Shown: positions 1-7,995, counted from the stretch's first letter. The stretch: 15,763 nt of DNA from Dehalococcoidia bacterium (GCA_030754805.1 JASLZO010000007.1:1-15763), one strand, 5' to 3'. The notes: generated by a model not told the origin, from the letters alone. Program-made: numbers and translations.

Positions 1-1
1 G

Positions 2-463
2 ACTATCGTGACGACCGCTGAAAAAGCAAAGTCGCTTAAGAATCCACCGGTCTACCTCCTCGGAGCCGGGCAACACACTTGGCGGGCCGAGCATGGTGTG
101 GACTGGACCAGGCCCATCACCACATCGCCAGCGACTGTCGGCGCCCGTCGAGCATTCGAGATGGCCGGTCTGAGCCCCAACGACATGGATATGGCCCAGA
201 TCTACGACTGCTACACGATCACCGTGATGATCACACTCGAAGATGCCGGGTTCATTCCCAAGGGCGAAGCCGGGGCATGGTACGAGTCAACGGACACGAC
301 CCATCAGGGTTCGATGCCAGTGAACACCGGAGGCGGCCAACTTTCCTGTGGCCAGTCCGTCGCCGGGACGACACAGGTCGTCGAAGGGACCCGCCAGCTC
401 ATGGGCCGAGCCGGGGTGCGACAGGTCCCGGGCGATCCAGAACTCTGCTACGTAAACACTTGA
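2..463 (+). CDS. SCP2-type thiolase / acetyl-CoA acetyltransferase family, 3' part (5' end outside window)
   Basis: This is the C-terminal domain of a thiolase-superfamily protein of the SCP2/lipid-transfer-associated type, which cleaves or forms C-C bonds in acyl-CoA substrates. The frame is open to the left edge, so the N-terminal half lies upstream. Recognisable pieces in order are AGLSPNDMD, IYDCYTITV, the LEDAGF-x-KGE segment, PVNTGGGQLS, a QLMGRAG-x-RQVPG segment and ELCYVN. The active-site His of classical thiolases (GHP motif) is replaced by Gln in the segment SCGQS, as in non-canonical thiolases or side-chain aldolases, so simple thiolysis is not assured. Translation meets TGA at 461-463 only 16 codons before the expected family C-terminus. 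The same frame continues as RGYMSDMSSLVLGTSV to a TAG at 512-514. The family call is firm; the true 3' end (463 or 514) is uncertain. Confidence 0.85.
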   Translation, partial: TIVTTAEKAKSLKNPPVYLLGAGQHTWRAEHGVDWTRPITTSPATVGARRAFEMAGLSPNDMDMAQIYDCYTITVMITLEDAGFIPKGEAGAWYESTDTTHQGSMPVNTGGGQLSCGQSVAGTTQVVEGTRQLMGRAGVRQVPGDPELCYVNT

Positions 464-514
464 CGCGGATACATGAGCGACATGTCGTCGCTCGTGCTCG
501 GAACCAGCGTCTAG
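461..514 (+). other. In-frame TGA followed by conserved thiolase tail and a stem-loop: possible recoding or nonsense mutation
   Basis: After the TGA at 461-463 the thiolase frame runs 16 more codons to TAG at 512-514. The piece GYMSDMSSLVLG looks like the normal last strand of SCP2-type thiolases (family pattern GNGG-x-LS followed by a hydrophobic strand). A hairpin at 472-496 has a 10-bp stem with one T-G wobble and a five-base loop ATGTC at 482-486. It starts eight bases after the TGA, within the range of bacterial SECIS elements. The window does encode two clear selenoproteins, so Sec insertion is possible. A point mutation, a sequencing error or a naturally short protein are equally simple explanations. 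Confidence 0.35.
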
Positions 515-542
515 GGCGCTGATCCGAACCGGCTCTCAGCCG

Positions 543-564
543 AAAGAAGGGGCGCCCCTTCTTT
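543..564. terminator. Palindromic bidirectional terminator between convergent genes
   Basis: A perfect 22-base palindrome (543-553 pairs with 554-564) is A-rich on the left arm and T-rich on the right. On either strand the transcript therefore ends in a GC-rich core followed by a U-rich arm. It lies between the thiolase end and the 3' end of the minus-strand crotonase, where a shared terminator is expected. Confidence 0.7.
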
Positions 565-586
565 GTGGTCGAATTGACGCAAAGCG

Positions 587-1417
587 TCAGCGTCCCTTCC
601 ATACAGGATCTCGCTTTTCGACGAAAGCCCGTCTACCCTCGACCACGTCTTCCGAAGCTTGAACTGTGCTCGTGATTGGGGATGAGTACGCGGACAGGGC
701 CTCCGCTTCGTTCTTCATCCAGAAATGCGCTACCGCCTTCGTTGCCTCGATCGCCATCGGTGCCCCTTCCACGATCATTCGGGCGATCTCGATCGCCCGA
801 GGAAGAAGAGCGTCGGGAGCAAGCACTTCGTGCACCAAGCCTATCCGACGGGCTTCATTCACTTCTAGGCGATCGCTGGTGAGAAGGATGTACATGGCCT
901 CGCCGAAGGGGACCATTCGGCCGAGGTATTGGCTCCCGTAGCCAGCTGTGATGCCTCGCTTGGGCTCATACAGGCCCAGGTATGCCTCCTCGGACGCGAT
1001 CCTGATATCGCAGTCCATCGCCCAGTGCATGCCGCCACCGATCGCGAGGCCGTTGATGGCAGCGATAAACGGTTTTTTGTTCCCGGAGAAGAGGTCGAAC
1101 CGAACACCCGGTCCGTTTTGCCGGGACTCACGGTTGAAGTCGTCCTGGGTAATCTCCCCGCGGCCCAGGCGTTCGCGAAGGGTCGCCGTCGAGGCGTCAC
1201 GGTCCGCGCCCTCACGCATATCAGCGCCCGCTGAAAACGCACGGCCCGAACCGGTAACGATGCCCACGCGCATCTTCGACTCGTTCGTGAACGATTCGAG
1301 CGCGGCCAGGAACTCCGACATCAGCTCGCCGCCGATGGCGTTCAGTCGTTGGGGTCGATTCAGCGTGAAGACCGCGTACCCTTCAGCCGGGTGCGGGTCG
1401 TATTCGAGATCTGCCAT
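587..1417 (-). CDS. Enoyl-CoA hydratase/isomerase (crotonase) family protein
   Basis: A 276-residue crotonase-fold protein of usual family length, predicted to act on a CoA thioester in the cytoplasm. The N-terminal strand FTLNRPQRLNAI, the oxyanion-hole segment FSAGAD (residues 61-66) and the second glycine-rich loop INGLAIGGG (121-129) are clear. In rat enoyl-CoA hydratase the two catalytic glutamates are 20 residues apart (E144, E164). Here the first is His131 and the second is Glu151 in LYEPKRG. With only one glutamate it may be an isomerase, a hydrolase or another crotonase reaction rather than a standard hydratase. The ATG at 1417 has a GGGAGG-like ribosome site just upstream. It is divergent from the peptidase gene across 119 bp. 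The family call is firm; the reaction is unknown. Confidence 0.88.
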   Translation of the reverse strand: MADLEYDPHPAEGYAVFTLNRPQRLNAIGGELMSEFLAALESFTNESKMRVGIVTGSGRAFSAGADMREGADRDASTATLRERLGRGEITQDDFNRESRQNGPGVRFDLFSGNKKPFIAAINGLAIGGGMHWAMDCDIRIASEEAYLGLYEPKRGITAGYGSQYLGRMVPFGEAMYILLTSDRLEVNEARRIGLVHEVLAPDALLPRAIEIARMIVEGAPMAIEATKAVAHFWMKNEAEALSAYSSPITSTVQASEDVVEGRRAFVEKRDPVWKGR

Positions 1418-1536
1418 ATGCGCCTCCCTCTTCTGTCACCTCGTAATCATCTCTGGCAACGGCGCAATCATAGGCATCAGGAGTTCCTCCGCTAGACTAG
1501 GCGCCTCCCAGTGCGAACGGTCCGGGGGTATACGGA

Positions 1537-4206
1537 TTGAATTCGATTTCGTTCGAGAAATGGACGCTATCAAACGGCCTCGACGTGATCGTCCATGAGG
1601 ACCACGCGCTGCCGATCGTGTCCGTGAACGTTTGGTATCACGTCGGTTCCAAGGACGAGGAGCCCGGGAAGACGGGGTTCGCCCACCTGTTCGAACACAT
1701 GATGTTCGAAGGTTCGAAGCACCACAACAAGAGCCACTTCGACGCGCTCCAGAAGGTCGGGGCCACCCTCAACGGCTCGACCAACGGCGACCGCACGAAC
1801 TACTGGGAGAACTTGCCTTCGAACCATCTAGAACTTGCGCTGTGGCTGGAATCCGACCGCATGGGGTTCCTGTTGGATGCGATCGACCAGGGAAGGTTCG
1901 ATATCCAGCGAGATGTGGTGAAGAACGAGCGCCGGCAAAGCTACGAGAACCGCCCATACGGCGCATCCTCTCTTCGGCTGTTGGAGGCTGTGTATCCAGC
2001 GCCGCATCCGTACCACTGGCCAACGATCGGATACCACGAAGATCTGGACGCGGCGACGCTCGACGACGTTAGCGCCTTCTTCCGTCTGTATTACGGACCC
2101 TCGAACGCAAGTTTGGCGATCACCGGTGACCTCGATACCTCAGAGGCCCGAGACCTCGTCGACCGGTACTTCGCTGGACTGGAACCCGCGCCCACGGTCC
2201 CGAGGGTGGTTCATGCCGATTCACCCTTGGCCGGTTTCACTAGCCTCACGTTGCATGATCGCGTGACGCTACCACGCGTCACCATGGCCTGGCCCACCGT
2301 CCCCCGTTTCCACAAAGATGAACCCGCCCTTTCGATCCTCGCAGCGATTCTCGGGGATGGGAAGAGTTCGCGATTGCATCGGTCCCTCGTGTACGAGAAC
2401 CGAACCGCGCAGAGTGTCACGGCCTTTCACGGGTCCGCGGAGGTCGCCGGAGACCTCCAGGTCCACGTCACCGCCGCCGCCGGGATCGAGGCCGATCGTG
2501 CAGAGACCGACGCACGGATAGAACTCCAGAAAATCATCGCGGCCCCACCGACAGAGCGAGAGATCGAGGCGGCTAAGAACGGGATCGAGTGGCAGGACGC
2601 GCGGATGTTGTCCACCATCGGTGGGTTCGCTGGCCGGGCGAATCGCCTCAACTCCTTCAACGTCATGCGGGGGGACCCGTCGCTCATCAACACCGACACG
2701 GAGCGGTATCTGTCCGTTACGGCAGATGATGTGCACCGCGTCGCCTCCGAGTACCTCGGCTCCCGACAGGTACGCATGTTGGTATTGCCCGAACCGTCCC
2801 GGTCCGCCCATCAGGGCGTCGAGTTGGACCGATCCATGCAACCTTCGGCGACGTATCGCGGACCTTTCGTCCCCGCGATACCAGAGCGTTCCCGCCTTTC
2901 GAATGGCCTCGAGGTTCGTGTGATCGAAAAACGAGGGGCACCAGTCGTAGCCTTCGGACTCGCTCTGAGGACCGGCGCCGCCAACGATCCGCTCGACCAG
3001 CCAGGCCTCGCGACGTTCATGACCGGGATGCTCGAGGAAGGAACCACGTCCCGCTCAAGCCAGGAAATAGCCGAAGAGTTCGAGTTTTTGGGGAGTCATT
3101 GGGGAGCCAACCCCGGGCGTGAACGAACGGTGTTGACCACCCAGTCGCTGACCAAGCACTGGCCAAGGGCACTGGAACTGATCACTGACATAGCGATGAA
3201 CCCAACGTTCCCGGAGGAAGAACTCTCACGGGTGCGACAGGAACGATTGACATCCCTCCGTCGGATGCGGGACGACCCAACCGCACTGGCCGGCAGGGTT
3301 GGACCCGCGCTCTTGTACGGACTCCAGAGCCGGTACGGGCATCCGATGAGTGGGAGCGAAGTCGCGGTCGAAGGGTTCGACCGCGACGCGCTCGTTGATC
3401 ACTTCCGGCGGGGATTCGGCCCAGACGGAGCGACCCTCATCGTTGCCGGCGATGTCTCGATCGTGGATGTCGTCACGCGAGCGGAAGCGCTTCTCGGGAG
3501 TTGGCATGTCGACGGCCCCAATGACGGTACGGGTTATCAGCAGAACGAAGAGCCGCGCAACAAATCCGGAACGACCATATATCTACTGGACAAACCGGGC
3601 GCCGCCCAATCGATCATACGCACGGGCCACATAGGACCGCAGAGGAAAAACGACGACTACTTCCCATTGACGTTGTTCAACCAGGTTTTTGGTGGACAGT
3701 TCACCGCTCGATTGAACATGAACCTGCGCGAGGATAAGGGCTATAGCTACGGGTACCGCTCATGGTTCGAGTGGCACACCGATTCGTCGCTCTTCCTGTC
3801 GGGCGGTGGCGTCCAGACCGCGGTAACCCGAGAATCCGTGGAAGAAACGCTGAAGGAATTTGACCAGATCAGAAATGTGAGACCCGTTGAAACGAAGGAG
3901 TTCGAAGACGCGAAATCCTCGATGCTTCAGGAGTTCCCGTCGAATTTCGAAACGGCGGGCCAACTGCAGGAGCAGATGGGCATGATCGTGGCGTTCGATC
4001 TCCCAGATGACTACTACGGTGCGTATGAACGAAACATCGAGGCGATCTCGCTGGACGATGTCCGCCGGGTCGCGAACGAAAGGATCCAGAGCGAGGAACT
4101 CACGCTATTGATCGTTGGGGACCGGGAAATCATCGAGCCAGGCTTAGCGGACCTCGGACTACCGATTCGTTATGTGGATCACGATGCCACCGTGGTCCGC
4201 CGTTAG
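1537..4206 (+). CDS. M16 family zinc peptidase, two-domain (catalytic and partner halves fused)
   Basis: An 889-residue insulinase/pitrilysin-type metallopeptidase. The inverted zinc motif HLFEH is at residues 50-54 (His50 and His54 zinc ligands, Glu53 catalytic), and the distal ligand Glu131 lies in KNERRQ. The second half begins near residue 450 (SRLSNGLEVRVIEKRGAPVV). It lacks the zinc motif but keeps the Arg/Tyr-type loop LREDKGYSYGYRS found in the partner subunits of M16B peptidases. It is thus a fusion of an active and an inactive subunit that would form a closed chamber for degrading peptides. No signal peptide is visible, so a cytoplasmic site is likely. The start is TTG at 1537, with a run of five Gs about eight bases upstream. 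No in-frame ATG gives a full N-terminus. It has no obvious link to the neighbouring CoA genes. Confidence 0.93.
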   Translation: MNSISFEKWTLSNGLDVIVHEDHALPIVSVNVWYHVGSKDEEPGKTGFAHLFEHMMFEGSKHHNKSHFDALQKVGATLNGSTNGDRTNYWENLPSNHLELALWLESDRMGFLLDAIDQGRFDIQRDVVKNERRQSYENRPYGASSLRLLEAVYPAPHPYHWPTIGYHEDLDAATLDDVSAFFRLYYGPSNASLAITGDLDTSEARDLVDRYFAGLEPAPTVPRVVHADSPLAGFTSLTLHDRVTLPRVTMAWPTVPRFHKDEPALSILAAILGDGKSSRLHRSLVYENRTAQSVTAFHGSAEVAGDLQVHVTAAAGIEADRAETDARIELQKIIAAPPTEREIEAAKNGIEWQDARMLSTIGGFAGRANRLNSFNVMRGDPSLINTDTERYLSVTADDVHRVASEYLGSRQVRMLVLPEPSRSAHQGVELDRSMQPSATYRGPFVPAIPERSRLSNGLEVRVIEKRGAPVVAFGLALRTGAANDPLDQPGLATFMTGMLEEGTTSRSSQEIAEEFEFLGSHWGANPGRERTVLTTQSLTKHWPRALELITDIAMNPTFPEEELSRVRQERLTSLRRMRDDPTALAGRVGPALLYGLQSRYGHPMSGSEVAVEGFDRDALVDHFRRGFGPDGATLIVAGDVSIVDVVTRAEALLGSWHVDGPNDGTGYQQNEEPRNKSGTTIYLLDKPGAAQSIIRTGHIGPQRKNDDYFPLTLFNQVFGGQFTARLNMNLREDKGYSYGYRSWFEWHTDSSLFLSGGGVQTAVTRESVEETLKEFDQIRNVRPVETKEFEDAKSSMLQEFPSNFETAGQLQEQMGMIVAFDLPDDYYGAYERNIEAISLDDVRRVANERIQSEELTLLIVGDREIIEPGLADLGLPIRYVDHDATVVRR

Positions 4207-4293
4207 AGGGAGGCTCGGTTCCACCTCCTGTCAGCGATTCTCGGCAGCGTCGTGCCGGCGTCGGCAGAAATGCAGGGAGGACTACTTGGCCGG

Positions 4294-4569
4294 TCAGGTC
4301 AGCGCCCCGATATTGTCACGCTCCGGGAGCATCACTCCCTGATCGACGGTCTCATCCATGAAATTTGAGGCCGTGTCCACCTTCACGACTATCCGGAGTC
4401 CGTCAGGCGGGCAGCTCCACGTTCGACCGTAGTCATCGACAACCGCGTGACTTTCGACGGTTCCACGAGAGGAATTCGAACGGTGCCGTGCCGATTCGCC
4501 CGATAAATCATATCGAGGAAGATCGATCATTGGACTATGAAGCCAAACTCCCAATCCAGGTCGCGACAT
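4294..4569 (-). CDS. Doubtful small hypothetical protein
   Basis: A 91-codon minus-strand frame. The stretch after an internal Met (residue 14, ATG at 4530) reads like a real polypeptide, with segments such as MIDLPRYDLSGE, VVDDYGRTWSCPPDG and LRIVVKVDTASNFMDE. I recognise no family. No convincing Shine-Dalgarno sequence precedes either possible start, and the region may be non-coding. It is listed only because nothing else explains the gap. It would converge on the M16 gene and diverge from the MaoC pair. Confidence 0.22.
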   Translation of the reverse strand: MSRPGLGVWLHSPMIDLPRYDLSGESARHRSNSSRGTVESHAVVDDYGRTWSCPPDGLRIVVKVDTASNFMDETVDQGVMLPERDNIGALT

Positions 4570-4665
4570 CGACCAACTGGTCGGTTCCCTTCAGATTCCC
4601 TCAACCCATTTGGTGTCTCAGTGGTATTCGCACTCCGACATGGGCGGCAGGGTTGGCGGAGTTGG

Positions 4666-4674
4666 TGCTACATT
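4666..4674 (+). promoter_or_regulatory. Possible extended -10 promoter for the MaoC pair
   Basis: The bases TGCTACATT match an extended -10 element (TGn followed by a TATAAT-like hexamer) about 40 bp upstream of the first MaoC start at 4714. No good -35 box sits at the usual distance, which is tolerated with an extended -10. This is a pattern match only. Confidence 0.3.
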
Positions 4675-4713
4675 ACGAGCCGTTCTCGGTTCAAAGAGGG
4701 TAGGGGGCATCGG

Positions 4714-5247
4714 ATGACAAGCACGCCTGAGACGTACATCACCGACGAGATGCGGGCCTATATCGGTACGGAAACGCCGCCCCTCGTATCGCCGCCCATC
4801 TCCCAGAGCGAGATTCGCCGGTTCGCTATGGCCGCGTACTGGCCAGAGGTGCCGCCGCGTCGGTTCTGGGACGAGGATTACGCGAAGACCACCAGATGGG
4901 AGGCCATCGTTGCCCCGGCCGAGTACAACCCATTTGCCTGGATGATAGGGCGCGCAAATATCGGGCCTCAACCCGATAGGATCGACGCAGAGCAGGAAGA
5001 GATCGAATCAAAGCGGGAACTCCGCCCACCCGGCGCGCCAGAGCGGTACTTATTCGGAGGGACTACGGCGGAGCATTTCGTCACGATGCGCATCGGCGAC
5101 GTGATCTCCAGCGTCGTATCACTGGTGGAACTCTACGAGAGGACCGGAAGACTCGGACTCATGCTCTTCTACGTACTGGAGGAGCGTTGGACCAATCAGA
5201 ACGGAGAACTCGTCCAGACGATCCGTAGCGATAACATTCTTTACTAA
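4714..5247 (+). CDS. MaoC-like dehydratase, N-terminal (FAS1-type hot-dog) domain protein
   Basis: A 177-residue protein resembling the N-terminal hot-dog half of MaoC/HTD2-type hydratases, the partner subunit of (R)-specific enoyl-acyl hydratases. Supporting features are VSPPISQSEIRRFAMAA near the N-terminus, the central FGGTTAEHF segment, and the closing strands VVSLVELYERTGRLG and EERWTNQNGELVQ. The open frame extends further upstream, but ATG 4714 has a G-rich ribosome site about six bases before it and starts the conserved region. It lies 31 bp before a second MaoC gene, and the two together make a typical two-subunit hydratase acting on an enoyl- or hydroxyacyl-CoA. Its exact substrate is not visible. 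Confidence 0.8.
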   Translation: MTSTPETYITDEMRAYIGTETPPLVSPPISQSEIRRFAMAAYWPEVPPRRFWDEDYAKTTRWEAIVAPAEYNPFAWMIGRANIGPQPDRIDAEQEEIESKRELRPPGAPERYLFGGTTAEHFVTMRIGDVISSVVSLVELYERTGRLGLMLFYVLEERWTNQNGELVQTIRSDNILY

Positions 5248-5278
5248 CCCACGCCGAATCGGATCAAGGAGAACACTC

Positions 5279-5710
5279 ATGGCAGACCAGACGTACTGGG
5301 AAGACGTTTCCGATCGCCAGGAAATCCCGAGCTTCTTTCGGAAGACTGACCTAATGAACTGGAACCGATGGGCATCGGTCAATGACGAGTACGTCCCCAT
5401 GCACATGGACGATGATGCCGCCAAAGAAAACGGCCAGCCGGGGGCGTTCGGGCAGGGGCCTTTGCGGTTCTCGTACCTTCACAGCCTGCTGCGGCAATTC
5501 GCGGGAGACGACGGAGACGTGGTCTTGGTCAGGGTTCAGATGCGCGGTATCAACTTCAAGAACGACGAACTGACGTGCACCGGCAAAGTGACCGGCAAGC
5601 GTGTCGAGGACGGTCGGCACCTGGTCGACCTGGACATCGCGATCACGAATCAGCGTGGCGAGGCGGTCACGCCGGGGCAGGGAACCGTCGAGCTACCTAC
5701 TCGGGGATGA
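5279..5710 (+). CDS. MaoC-like dehydratase, catalytic hot-dog subunit
   Basis: A 143-residue single hot-dog protein, the catalytic partner of the gene just upstream. Family hydratases carry Asp-x-Asn-Pro-x-His. Here the matching segment is EYVPMHMD (residues 37-44), keeping His42 but with Glu37 for Asp and Val39 for Asn. A QGPLRFSYLHSLLRQF helix and the strand pair VRVQMRGINFKNDEL follow as in the family. The start at 5279 has an AAGGAG site seven or so bases upstream. Co-transcription with the preceding gene is very likely. It probably hydrates or dehydrates a CoA thioester; the altered catalytic dyad leaves activity unproven. Confidence 0.82.
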   Translation: MADQTYWEDVSDRQEIPSFFRKTDLMNWNRWASVNDEYVPMHMDDDAAKENGQPGAFGQGPLRFSYLHSLLRQFAGDDGDVVLVRVQMRGINFKNDELTCTGKVTGKRVEDGRHLVDLDIAITNQRGEAVTPGQGTVELPTRG

Positions 5711-5752
5711 CGCGAGCAGCATCCGTAAAATCGGCCGCGACACCGTAAATGT

Positions 5753-5784
5753 GAAACGAGTCCTAGGGGCCCGTTTCCTTCTTC
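5753..5784 (+). terminator. Rho-independent terminator after the MaoC pair
   Basis: A hairpin pairs 5753-5758 with 5772-5777, one A-C mismatch, then 5760-5763 with 5767-5770, with a TAG loop. It is followed by CTTCTTCG. It lies between the convergent MaoC and crotonase genes. The T tract is interrupted, so strength is moderate. Confidence 0.5.
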
Positions 5785-5798
5785 GATTGGCCCCCTCG

Positions 5799-6680
5799 TT
5801 ACGCGGAGCGTGGGCCGAACGGCTCAGGCCGGAAGGGTCCATCTCGCGCCTGGAGGAACGCGCGCATGCCACCCTCCTTCTGGGCCTCGATCATGTGCTC
5901 CAGGAAATCGTACCGCCGCGACGAACGGGCTATCGCAGCTAGTTCGGCCTCCAGCATCAATGCGTTCCGCAGTCCCATCATCTCGAGTCCCATCGTCGCG
6001 ACCGAGAGGTTTATCTTCACGGTCTCCGGGCTGACGAGCGCTATGCGTTCAACGATCGAAAGAGCTTCTTCGACAAGCTGGTCCGGAGGGACAACCTTGT
6101 TCACCAACCCGATCCGCAGCGCTTCCTGGGCGTCGATATGGTCACCCGTCAGTGCGTAACGGAGCCCGTTCTTAAACCCCGCGAGGTGTATCCAGAAGAA
6201 GCTGGAGCTATCAATCATCCGGACCTCGGGTTGGGAGAAAACGGCATCCTCGGCCGCGATCGTCATGTGGCACGAGAGAGCGAGCCAGGAGCCGGCGCCC
6301 ATGCACCACCCGTTCACCGCCGAGATGACCGGGATCCCGAGTTCCCAAAGGTGGAGCTCGCGCTTGACGCCCGCGATGGTGCCGGTCCTTGTCGTGTCCA
6401 GTCGCTCAGCGACGCTCATTCCCTCGGGTAATCCGTAGGGCCAGACCTCTTCCCGGGCCTCGCTGCCGCCTCCACCGATATCTGCGCCCGCCGAGAAGCC
6501 CCGGCCGCTGCCGGTTATCACCGCGGCCCGGACTTCGGGATCTGCCTCTGCTTCGTCGAAGGCCTCATGCAGTTCTGTTTGAAGTTTGGAACTCAGCGCA
6601 TTGAGCACCTCGGGTCGGTTCAGGGTGATCAGTACGCCGCCGCGTTGTTTCTCATACAGAATCGTTTCGTAGTCGGGCAC
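5799..6680 (-). CDS. Enoyl-CoA hydratase/isomerase (crotonase) family protein
   Basis: A 293-residue crotonase-fold protein. It shows LITLNRPEVLNALS at the N-terminus, the oxyanion segment FSAGAD (residues 62-67), the second loop AVNGWCMGAG (121-130) and FSQPE with Glu152. The position equal to rat hydratase E144 is Trp132, so only one of the two catalytic glutamates remains, as in the other crotonase of this window. An insert of glycine-rich sequence follows the first loop. The start is GTG at 6680, chosen because AAGGAG lies eight bases upstream inside the end of the aminotransferase gene. The gap is only five bases, so translation is probably coupled. The function is likely some CoA-thioester conversion, but not a proven hydration. 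Confidence 0.87.
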   Translation of the reverse strand: MPDYETILYEKQRGGVLITLNRPEVLNALSSKLQTELHEAFDEAEADPEVRAAVITGSGRGFSAGADIGGGGSEAREEVWPYGLPEGMSVAERLDTTRTGTIAGVKRELHLWELGIPVISAVNGWCMGAGSWLALSCHMTIAAEDAVFSQPEVRMIDSSSFFWIHLAGFKNGLRYALTGDHIDAQEALRIGLVNKVVPPDQLVEEALSIVERIALVSPETVKINLSVATMGLEMMGLRNALMLEAELAAIARSSRRYDFLEHMIEAQKEGGMRAFLQARDGPFRPEPFGPRSA

Positions 6681-6685
6681 CTGGA

Positions 6686-7903
6686 TTACTCCTTGATCGC
6701 GCCTTCTTCTCTCAACACGTCGGCAAGCTTCGCGATACCGTTCGTAATCTCCTCAACGGATGGGAAGCTGTAGTTCAATCGGGCATAGTTCTTGCCCTCG
6801 CCGATCACCGAGAATTGTGGTCCACCCAAGTACCGAACGCCTCGCTCCATGCTCGGCACCTCGAGTTCGGACATGTTGATGCCGTCCCGGAACTGCGCCC
6901 ACAGGAACATCCCACCCTTGGGAACCCTGACCTGTACCAGTGGGCCAAAGTTTTCACCGAGCGCCGCGAGCATCGTGTCCCGCTTGTGACGCATCCGATC
7001 GTTCAACCATTCGATCCGATCATCCATGTGGTCCTCTAGGTACTTCGCGACGATAAGGCCCGAGAAGTAGTCATTTCCGACGTCCTGCTTGTAGCCCGCC
7101 ATGCGTTCCAGCAATGGCTTCGACGCCGTCACCCACCCAACGCGAACGCCCGGGGAGATGATCTTCGAGAAGGTGGCGATGTAGATGACGCGCTCTTCGC
7201 CGCCATCGAGTGACATAATCGCCGGTGGCATCTGATCCACATCGAGCGTCTGGTCAACGTAGCAATCGTCCTCCATGATCAGGAAGTCGTATTCCTCGGC
7301 GAGGTCCATCAATTTCTCGCGCCGATCTAGCGGCAGGATCGTTCCGTCCGGGTTCTGGGGGCTCGGGATGATGTAGAGGAACTTGACCTTCTTGCCCTGC
7401 TTCTTGAGACCGGCTAGCGCTTCTTCCAGGAGGTCCATGCGCATGCCATCTTCATCGCGATCGACCGTGACGATCTCGGCCCCGGAGGCATTGAATGACC
7501 GCACTACGCCCTGGTAGACATAGCGATGAGTGATGATCACATCACCCGGAACGACCGTCGTCTGCATCGCGAGAGCGATGCCTTGAGCCGAACCGTTGGT
7601 CACGAGGACTTCGTCGATCCCGGCCCATTCGATGCCCCGATGCACCTTCATCTTGTGGACGATCAGCTCTCGAAGGCGGTCCGGACCGTACGTGGGCGGA
7701 TACCGGACAATCTCATTGTGCTCTTCGACGATGACCTGCTTTGCCGCCTCGGCGAGATCTGCTGATGGCATCACGTCAGGGCCGGGGTTGGCACCGCCGA
7801 AGTCGTAGGTGTGCCGCTCCGTCTGCCAAGCCGGAACGGGCAGTTGGGGGACGACCCAGAACGACTCATAGTTCACCGGTTTCCGTGCGCCTTTAGCCAT
7901 CAT
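6686..7903 (-). CDS. PLP-dependent aminotransferase, class I/II fold
   Basis: A 405-residue fold-type I aminotransferase of the aromatic/2-aminoadipate (MocR/LysN-like) group. Visible landmarks are YPPTYGPDRLRELI, VTNGSAQGI (phosphate-binding loop), PSPQNPDG with Asn184, EDDCY with Asp212 and Tyr215, and ATFSKIISPG with the PLP lysine Lys247. An ARLNYSF segment near the C-terminus provides the carboxylate-binding Arg. It would swap an amino group between an amino acid and a 2-oxo acid. It has no DNA-binding domain, so it is an enzyme and not a MocR regulator. Two tandem ATGs are at 7903 and 7900, with a GGGGG ribosome site upstream. It forms a two-gene unit with the crotonase behind it. A strong hairpin separates it from the glutaredoxin gene. 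Substrate unknown. Confidence 0.9.
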   Translation of the reverse strand: MMAKGARKPVNYESFWVVPQLPVPAWQTERHTYDFGGANPGPDVMPSADLAEAAKQVIVEEHNEIVRYPPTYGPDRLRELIVHKMKVHRGIEWAGIDEVLVTNGSAQGIALAMQTTVVPGDVIITHRYVYQGVVRSFNASGAEIVTVDRDEDGMRMDLLEEALAGLKKQGKKVKFLYIIPSPQNPDGTILPLDRREKLMDLAEEYDFLIMEDDCYVDQTLDVDQMPPAIMSLDGGEERVIYIATFSKIISPGVRVGWVTASKPLLERMAGYKQDVGNDYFSGLIVAKYLEDHMDDRIEWLNDRMRHKRDTMLAALGENFGPLVQVRVPKGGMFLWAQFRDGINMSELEVPSMERGVRYLGGPQFSVIGEGKNYARLNYSFPSVEEITNGIAKLADVLREEGAIKE

Positions 7904-7995
7904 TCATACCCCCGTTTCCGATAGTTGGAACGTGACCGGAGCCTACCATAAGAGAGGGCCCGGACAGGCAACCATCGATCCGATGCCTCTACGAA

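Larger units (their letters stand above)
4207..4713. other. 507-bp stretch without a convincing gene
   Basis: This gap lies between the M16 peptidase and the first MaoC gene. It contains short overlapping open frames on both strands, none with a recognised motif and a good ribosome site together. The right end holds a likely promoter and leader for the MaoC pair. I see no tRNA, repeat array or insertion sequence in it. It could hold a decayed gene; the best remnant candidate is the minus-strand frame listed separately. Confidence 0.5.

Noticed and set aside
948..1598. 216-codon plus-strand open frame
   Set aside because: Antisense to the first crotonase and running into the peptidase start; no motif, low-complexity Arg/Ser-rich composition typical of a shadow frame.
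2269..2841. 190-codon minus-strand open frame
   Set aside because: A shadow of the M16 peptidase gene with no recognisable protein features.
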